Assembly: GCA_037381915.1 (NCBI GenBank)
Contig: JARRQJ010000083.1
Span: forward strand, 1 to 9,219
From: JARRQJ01 sp037381915
Lineage (GTDB): Bacteria > Pseudomonadota > Gammaproteobacteria > DRLM01
Direction of reading: 5' to 3'
DNA: 9,219 nucleotides
This document shows positions 4,990 through 9,219 of this stretch, one piece after another; the first letter of the stretch is position 1, and every line of letters starts with the position of its first letter. The translations under genes were made by a program, and so were the position numbers. Under the pieces are notes generated by a model. It ran no database searches. It was not told the DNA's origin and saw nothing but the letters and a program-made list of their open reading frames with translations.

Positions 4990-6938
4990 GGCGTCAACTC
5001 CGCGCAGACCAGTTCCACGCCGCTGAGAAAGTCGGGCGCCGCGTCCTTGAAATACAAGATGACGCCGACGGCCGCGGATTTCGACGCACAGCTCACCCAT
5101 TCCTGCCAGACGGCGCAGTTGGCCAGATCGTCGGTCACCGTGCTGTAGCTGCTGCTGAGGACGCCGTCGGTAGAATCGAGCCGACGGGTTCGCACGCGAA
5201 ATCCCTTGACCTTCTTGTTGAGTGGAGGCTTGCACACTTGCAGGGCAGTGATCGCCGTGCCAGCGGGCGCTTCGAGGTCCAGCTCGTACCCACTCTGTCG
5301 GAACAGGCCCGGGGTTATGGCGAGCATGTTGCCGCATGCGTCGAAAATCTTCCCGTCCGTGCTGCGGTCCGACCCGACAATGACCAGGCACGGATAGTTG
5401 TCCTTCTCATCTGTTTGCAGTCGATTGAGCAGGCCCTGTGTTTCCGTGAACACCACTCGCTCCGAGAACGTGCCCTTACTGCCCGAGATGCCGGAGAATG
5501 CGAGCACACTCGTGTCATAGCGCATGGCACTTGTTTCCTCGCCTATTTGCGATATCGTCGATGAGGTATCGTTCGAGGTCTGCTCCGAGGGTTCTGCGGT
5601 CGCGGCGAGCGTTGCCTCGACCACCGTAAACGTAACCACGCCGAGATCGGACAACGGTCCTGTATCAGAAACGGTGATGCCAGAACGTGTGACGTCGGCG
5701 ATTGAATTACCGCTACCGCTCTGCAGCAGGGAGATCACAGCCGTATAGCTGCCGGGCGACAGCGCGACAGACGCCGTTCCTTGCGTGCATTCGAATACGT
5801 GGTCCGTACCGGATGCGGAAGTCGTTGGAGTCGTCACTATCGAGACCCGATCAGTTCCGGCATCAGTACACGATACGCGTGTGCCGGTCGTGCCAGCGGC
5901 CAGTTGCCAGCTTACGGCAATGCCGGTCTTCTCCGGCACGGCGACGCGGTTGTCTCCGAGGCCGGAAAGCGTGCTGTCCGGGACGGCGGTGCTTCCGAAC
6001 GTTGTTCCGGTAGCCATGTTTTCCGTACCGGACGTCGCAGTGGCTCCAGTGGTTTGTGTCAGCGAGGTGAGCGGGGCGTGTTCGTCAGGGTGACATGTCC
6101 GATCGATCGCGCAATACAGGCCGTCGGAACAATCCGAATTCGCTGCACACGCCGACCCCGCTTCGCCCGAACCTGATGCCTGTGCGGTTGGCGATGAGTC
6201 CGCGGTGCTATTCCCCGACGCGGCGACCTCCGTTTCGCCTAACGCGCCAGTGAATATTTTCACATCGTCGATTGCGAATCCTCTCGCCGGGAAAGCTGCC
6301 CTGAAATTCCGTGCACCTATGAACACGTACGGCTGCCTTTCGGCCCCGGCTGGTGCGTTCGGCGCCGTCCACAGTCGCTGCGGCAGGACGTCTCCGGCCT
6401 CGACATCCATCTCCAGACCGGCGAAAAGTTTGGTTTCGGAACCCACCTTCAATTGAATACTCTTACTGTCGTAATCCCACACCGCGGCCACCGGGACCCA
6501 CTCATCGACGGGCAGTGCCGTATCCGACTCGAGTACACCGGGCGTACCGTCCGCGTACCGTCCCTCCACCGCGACATGCCGCCCGCCAACGATCTTAATG
6601 AACGGCTGGTTGTTTCCGTCTCCGGGACCGAACAACCACCCTTGCGCCGCCGCGTCCGCCCCCGCCTTGACCCACAGGGTTACCGTGACTTGCGGATGAC
6701 GTCGCGCATCGAGATCCAACGGCAGCGCCACCACCGCACCGTCACCGAACTGAATTGCCTGCCCGTCCCGGCCAGCAACGAATACCGGTTGCTCCGCTCC
6801 GTTCTTGACAAAGGTCTCGCCCGGCGCCGCACTGCCGTCAAACGGCAACACCACCTCCTGTGCACGTAATCCCGCACTGGCCGCAAACAGCAGCAGACAC
6901 ACGCAGAGGCTCCGTCGCGCCGCACGTGAAATGAACAT
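4986..6938 (-). CDS. Secreted multidomain protein with LamG/concanavalin-like N-terminal domain
   Basis: The 650-residue product has a clear signal peptide (RRSLCVCLLLFAASAGLRA, cleavage after about residue 26). Residues about 27-235 look like a LamG/concanavalin A-like jelly roll: QAIQFGDGAVVALPL, VTVTLWVKAG, WVPVAAVWDYD, and a closing FAIDDVKIFTGAL. A Ser/Thr/Gly linker (240-262) leads to a compact Cys motif, CAANSDCSDGLYC with a fourth Cys at 282. A Thr/Ser-rich stretch follows, then an Ig-like or fibronectin-like beta region (about 335-440, Cys 357 and 384). The C-terminal domain (about 470-650) has six or more Cys and strand pairs such as ITALQVCKP and SGVELVCAEL; its family is unknown, vaguely jacalin or VMO-I like. 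GGGAGG lies nine bases before ATG 6938. The gene is visibly more GC-rich than those flanking it. LamG domains commonly bind carbohydrate or protein, so a surface adhesion role is likely but not shown. Confidence 0.8.
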   Translation of the reverse strand: MFISRAARRSLCVCLLLFAASAGLRAQEVVLPFDGSAAPGETFVKNGAEQPVFVAGRDGQAIQFGDGAVVALPLDLDARRHPQVTVTLWVKAGADAAAQGWLFGPGDGNNQPFIKIVGGRHVAVEGRYADGTPGVLESDTALPVDEWVPVAAVWDYDSKSIQLKVGSETKLFAGLEMDVEAGDVLPQRLWTAPNAPAGAERQPYVFIGARNFRAAFPARGFAIDDVKIFTGALGETEVAASGNSTADSSPTAQASGSGEAGSACAANSDCSDGLYCAIDRTCHPDEHAPLTSLTQTTGATATSGTENMATGTTFGSTAVPDSTLSGLGDNRVAVPEKTGIAVSWQLAAGTTGTRVSCTDAGTDRVSIVTTPTTSASGTDHVFECTQGTASVALSPGSYTAVISLLQSGSGNSIADVTRSGITVSDTGPLSDLGVVTFTVVEATLAATAEPSEQTSNDTSSTISQIGEETSAMRYDTSVLAFSGISGSKGTFSERVVFTETQGLLNRLQTDEKDNYPCLVIVGSDRSTDGKIFDACGNMLAITPGLFRQSGYELDLEAPAGTAITALQVCKPPLNKKVKGFRVRTRRLDSTDGVLSSSYSTVTDDLANCAVWQEWVSCASKSAAVGVILYFKDAAPDFLSGVELVCAELTP

Positions 6939-7304
6939 GTCGTAGATCCTCCCTTCGACTCTTTGCCAACGCTACCAGCGGGAATGCTGATTCACGTAGA
7001 GTATAAGGTAGAGTAAAGGCTGTACAAATGCCCCCTGCATTGTGGGCAAACGGATTATTCATGGGTAACGCATCGCATGGCACCTTGCCACCCCTTGGAA
7101 ATCTCATTGAGTTCAGCACTCACGCTTTCACCCATTGCGTTACTGCAATTTAAATTATTGTAAGTGGGACAGCAGTGCAGTGGACGCTAATTTTTCAGCC
7201 TCCCTCATACCTCAGGTATGGCTACTACCATCGCGTGCAGTACTCCTAGATGCAGTAGCCACCGTGACCTTGATCAGGCCAATACCTGCTACCTGGCTCA
7301 AAGA
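6939..7304. other. Intergenic region with promoter and inverted repeats, no gene
   Basis: This gap separates two minus-strand genes. Besides the candidate promoter at 7000-7027 it holds a perfect 15-base inverted repeat, CATACCTCAGGTATG (7206-7220). A second, longer-looped pair overlaps it by one base: GGCTACT (7220-7226) with AGTAGCC (7254-7260). Neither hairpin is followed by a T run on the strand that would need one, so they are not convincing terminators. Short open frames here lack ribosome-binding sites and resemble nothing known. Confidence 0.5.
7000..7027 (-). promoter_or_regulatory. Candidate promoter of the LamG-protein/lipoprotein unit
   Basis: On the minus strand TATACT (7005-7000) is preceded by TTGTAC (7027-7022) at 16-base spacing. 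The -10 is good and the -35 weak. It lies about 60 bases upstream of the 650-residue gene's start, in the only sizeable gap before that gene. Confidence 0.35.
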
Positions 7305-8429
7305 CTATTTCAGACCAGCATCCAGTTTTTGTTGTTTTTCTTTTTCTGCCTTCCAGCTGATTCTGTGACCGGCTTTGCGGTAATCCGGTGGTGGCACAAA
7401 TAGAGCAGGGTCCTGGTGATCCCATTTGATGTTCTTTGTTTCAAGGGTAAAACCGGTAAAATCATCACCAGCTGCACTATGCTGCATTTTTATCAGTATG
7501 CCATTATCGCTTACCCAGTAGTCGTCGGTGATAGATATGTTTCCATAGCCAGAAGTATTGATCTTCCTGGAAAAATGCGTGGTCGTGTAACCGGCAACGG
7601 TTTCTTTTCCCAGATTCGTCAGACTATCGGGAGACTGGAGTGTGTATCGGGCACGCATCAGCTCATCCAGATGTGAGCTAATCCCCGTACCGCTGGTGAG
7701 CTTGAATTCCTGGTATAACTTGACGCCCTCAAAACCCCGCGGTTCCGGGATCACCTGCCAGAGGAGTCCTTTATCAAACCTGAAAATACTAATCGCCTGA
7801 TGCTTGTTCTTCGGGTTCGAATAACGTGTCATCCCAGCAGCGTGGTGAATGGTCAGGATGCTATGGAATTTTCTACCACCGGGATTGGTGGCATCCAGGT
7901 AACTGGCAGCACTATATTCAATGTCCGCATCGATGAGTGATTTGCCTGTGAGAATCCCGGGTGTTATGGCTTTATGGTGCATGGCGTTGCTCGCCATGTG
8001 TTTGTCAGCTTGGCGCTGCTTTTCCTGTTCCTTTAATACGGCCTGCCGCCCTTTTTCCTTATGCGCTCGTTCAACTTTTTGTCCGGATACGGCAGGTGTC
8101 TGTTTTGCCAGTGAATCAGCCATCATCTCCTGCATGTAAGGATTGGCGATTTGCATCACCGCAACGGCGGCCTGATAGTTGTTCGCCCGCATGTATTTCT
8201 TGCTTAGCTTGGAAACGCCTCTCATGTCAACGGTATATTTTTCCCGGTCCGTGGCATAAGCGTCGGCAAACTGCTGGATGGCTGCGGCGGGACCTTTGGC
8301 ATCAATCACTCTGGCGATGGCGAAGGAAAGCAGGGGTTTGTCAGCAGCAAAAAGCGCAGCAGAATGGCTCAGCAGCAGATAGAGACTGAGTCCAACAACA
8401 CTTGGATACACAACGGCAAAACGTTTCAT
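7305..8429 (-). CDS. Exported TPR-like / DUF4412 (LolA-fold-like) protein
   Basis: From ATG 8429 the product has 374 residues and begins with a signal peptide (MKRF, then hydrophobic to ALFAA, cleavage near residue 29). Residues about 35-108 match the pattern of TPR-like helices (AKGPAAAIQQFADAY; YMRANNYQAAVAVMQIANPY; DSLAKQ). A highly charged, probably helical linker (about 118-146) follows. Residues about 165-350 resemble DUF4412 proteins, relatives of the LolA/LppX lipid-binding fold: DADIEYSAASYLDA, then FRFDKGLLWQVIPEP, GKETVAGYTTTHF, YWVSDNGILIKMQ and the closing QDPALFVPPPDYRKAG. A longer frame opens at ATG 8486, but the signal peptide makes 8429 the better start. The ribosome-binding site is weak. 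In the family the fold is periplasmic, often lipid or lipoprotein associated; the specific role is unknown. Base composition is lower in GC than the neighbouring unit. Confidence 0.72.
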   Translation of the reverse strand: MKRFAVVYPSVVGLSLYLLLSHSAALFAADKPLLSFAIARVIDAKGPAAAIQQFADAYATDREKYTVDMRGVSKLSKKYMRANNYQAAVAVMQIANPYMQEMMADSLAKQTPAVSGQKVERAHKEKGRQAVLKEQEKQRQADKHMASNAMHHKAITPGILTGKSLIDADIEYSAASYLDATNPGGRKFHSILTIHHAAGMTRYSNPKNKHQAISIFRFDKGLLWQVIPEPRGFEGVKLYQEFKLTSGTGISSHLDELMRARYTLQSPDSLTNLGKETVAGYTTTHFSRKINTSGYGNISITDDYWVSDNGILIKMQHSAAGDDFTGFTLETKNIKWDHQDPALFVPPPDYRKAGHRISWKAEKEKQQKLDAGLK

Positions 8430-8476
8430 GGCGGCTTCTGCCTTGGATTGCGAAATTTTACAAATATCGTGTCGAA

Positions 8477-8528
8477 ATGCTATCACAAAATGCTACCAGC
8501 AAGTCTCTTAACTTCTAGCATACTAGAA
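8477..8528. promoter_or_regulatory. Repeated TAGCAT motifs and palindrome upstream of the DUF4412-like gene
   Basis: ATGCTA occurs at 8477-8482 and 8490-8495, 13 bases apart. Its complement TAGCAT occurs at 8516-8521, inside the 16-base inverted repeat TTCTAGCATACTAGAA (8513-8528). The cluster lies 48-99 bases upstream of the gene's start, where an operator would be expected. No regulator is identifiable in the window, and chance is possible in AT-rich DNA. Confidence 0.3.
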
Positions 8529-8567
8529 TAAATGCCGTTTTTCCGCGAGTCCGCGGGTAGTTCACAG

Positions 8568-8795
8568 CTAGCGGGCCGCTGCAGCGCCGTGGTTTGTCAT
8601 GAAACCACTCAGAATTCGACCAGCGTTGCCGTCAGCATCTGCCATTGCTAACAGCATGAATGGGGAACGATTGATAAAGACAGCACGATGTTTATCCAAA
8701 TATGAAAGCGTTTTACCTGTTACCAACTCACTCGGATCTTTCGCGATGGAGCGGAACTCTTCTCTCGTCTTTATGATCTCTTTGAAGTATTTCAT
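8568..8795 (-). pseudogene. 5' fragment of a PPOX-type (pyridoxamine 5'-phosphate oxidase-like) flavoprotein gene
   Basis: The 75-residue frame starts at ATG 8795 with a good GGAG ribosome-binding site eight bases before it. Residues 1-57 follow the N-terminus of FMN-dependent PPOX-fold proteins of the MSMEG_1061/DR2398 type: FKEIIKTREEFRSI, DPSELVTGK, then the conserved LDKHRAVFINRSPFMLLAMADADGN. In that family the next residues are usually DVSPRGD, followed by about 130 more residues carrying the FMN-binding barrel. Here similarity stops at about residue 57 (near 8625) and an unrelated tail ending AAAAR runs to the stop. The gene is therefore a truncated remnant, with the 3' part replaced by sequence leading into the DUF4412-like gene's upstream region. 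A small functional protein is unlikely because most of the FMN-binding fold is absent. Confidence 0.65.
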
Positions 8796-9219
8796 GATTT
8801 CTCCAAGATCTGCATTAACGGTCTAGATGAACGATGGAATTATCCTCACAATTGTTGATATCCGCCCAGCAGTTGCATTAACGAGGCCCCCTGTCCCGCT
8901 ATCACATTTTAGCGAGACTCCGATATTCTGAAAGTGATACGGCTAAATCAAAGACATAGTGATTCTCTGCCCTATTACAGGTCCGCACTAACCGCGACAC
9001 CGTCAGAATCAGGTCTTGGAGCAAAATGTGGACGGGTTTTTCACATTCGGTGAACTTCCGCTTCGGGTCCAGGCTCTGTGGAAACTCCAAGCCCTGTTCT
9101 CAAATCTTAAAAAATTACCACTTGGCAGGAAAGGAGCTGAGATCTTGACTATGGATGCGCCACGAAATGATTTAAATGATGGGATATGAGGGCAGAAATC
9201 CCCACCAAAAATTTTGGGT
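8796..9219. other. Right-end stretch without a recognisable gene
   Basis: About 420 bases with no gene I can support. A 62-residue minus-strand frame (8902-9090) and a 34-residue plus-strand frame (8827-8931) exist but lack convincing start signals or similarity. The decamer TGCATTAACG occurs at 8811-8820 and again at 8874-8883. The window ends in the near-palindrome accaaaaattttgggt. The segment next to a truncated gene could be debris of a deletion or an element boundary, but no terminal repeats or transposase motifs can be seen. Confidence 0.4.

Noticed and set aside
4990..5391. Upstream extension of the lipoprotein frame (a 214-codon open frame ending at 4747)
   Set aside because: It overlaps the well-supported 650-residue gene on the same strand in another frame and is Arg/Gly/Gln-rich as a GC-rich shadow. 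The lipobox and ATGA overlap point to the start at 4989.
4462..6938. Genomic island bounded by tRNA-Arg att repeats
   Set aside because: I could not find a second copy of the tRNA 3' end, an integrase gene or other mobility genes in the window.
8543..8556. Hairpin CCGCG-AGTC-CGCGG as a terminator
   Set aside because: The T run lies before the hairpin on the plus strand and becomes an A run after it on the minus strand, so it cannot act as an intrinsic terminator in either direction.
8902..9090. 62-residue minus-strand frame as a gene or transposase remnant
   Set aside because: There is no ribosome-binding site, and no DDE-type or other catalytic motif or terminal repeat is visible.

Overview
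The window looks like the chromosome of a gammaproteobacterium. The evidence is the flagellar gene order (cheV-cheR on one strand, flgA-flgM-flgN divergent), a -24/-12 (sigma-54) element before flgA, a FliA-like element before flgM, and tRNA genes that encode their own CCA ends. I cannot name the genus. No mobile element, CRISPR array or defence system is visible.

Left third (1-3061): a flagellar/chemotaxis regulatory block that is decaying. cheR (minus strand) is a complete, motif-intact receptor methyltransferase. Its partner cheV is reduced to an N-terminal stub with two single-base deletions and has lost the rest of the gene. On the plus strand, flgA carries one nonsense codon and three single-base frameshifts. 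flgM (anti-sigma-28) is intact behind a plausible FliA promoter. flgN is frameshifted twice and ends at a good terminator hairpin. Almost all lesions are one-base indels in short homopolymer runs, while the long genes elsewhere in the window read through without interruption. This argues for real pseudogenisation (loss of motility) rather than a uniformly poor sequence.

Middle (3062-4746): two tRNA genes, tRNA-Ala(CGC) and tRNA-Arg(CCT), each behind an extended -10 element. They flank a secreted protein of 297 residues that ends in Tyr-Arg-Phe and looks like an outer-membrane beta-barrel.

Right half, minus strand (4747-6938): a GC-rich two-gene unit. A 650-residue secreted protein has a LamG/concanavalin-like N-terminal domain, a compact Cys motif, a beta-rich middle and a Cys-containing C-terminal domain. 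Its stop codon overlaps (ATGA) the start of an 80-residue Cys-rich lipoprotein. This coupled pair is the least familiar thing in the window and the best candidate for an undescribed cell-surface system.

Right end (6939-9219): a lower-GC minus-strand gene encodes an exported protein with a TPR-like N-terminal part, a charged linker and a DUF4412/LolA-like C-terminal half. Upstream of it lie repeated TAGCAT motifs, then a 5'-terminal fragment of a pyridoxamine-oxidase-like (PPOX) flavoprotein gene, then about 420 bases in which I recognise no gene.
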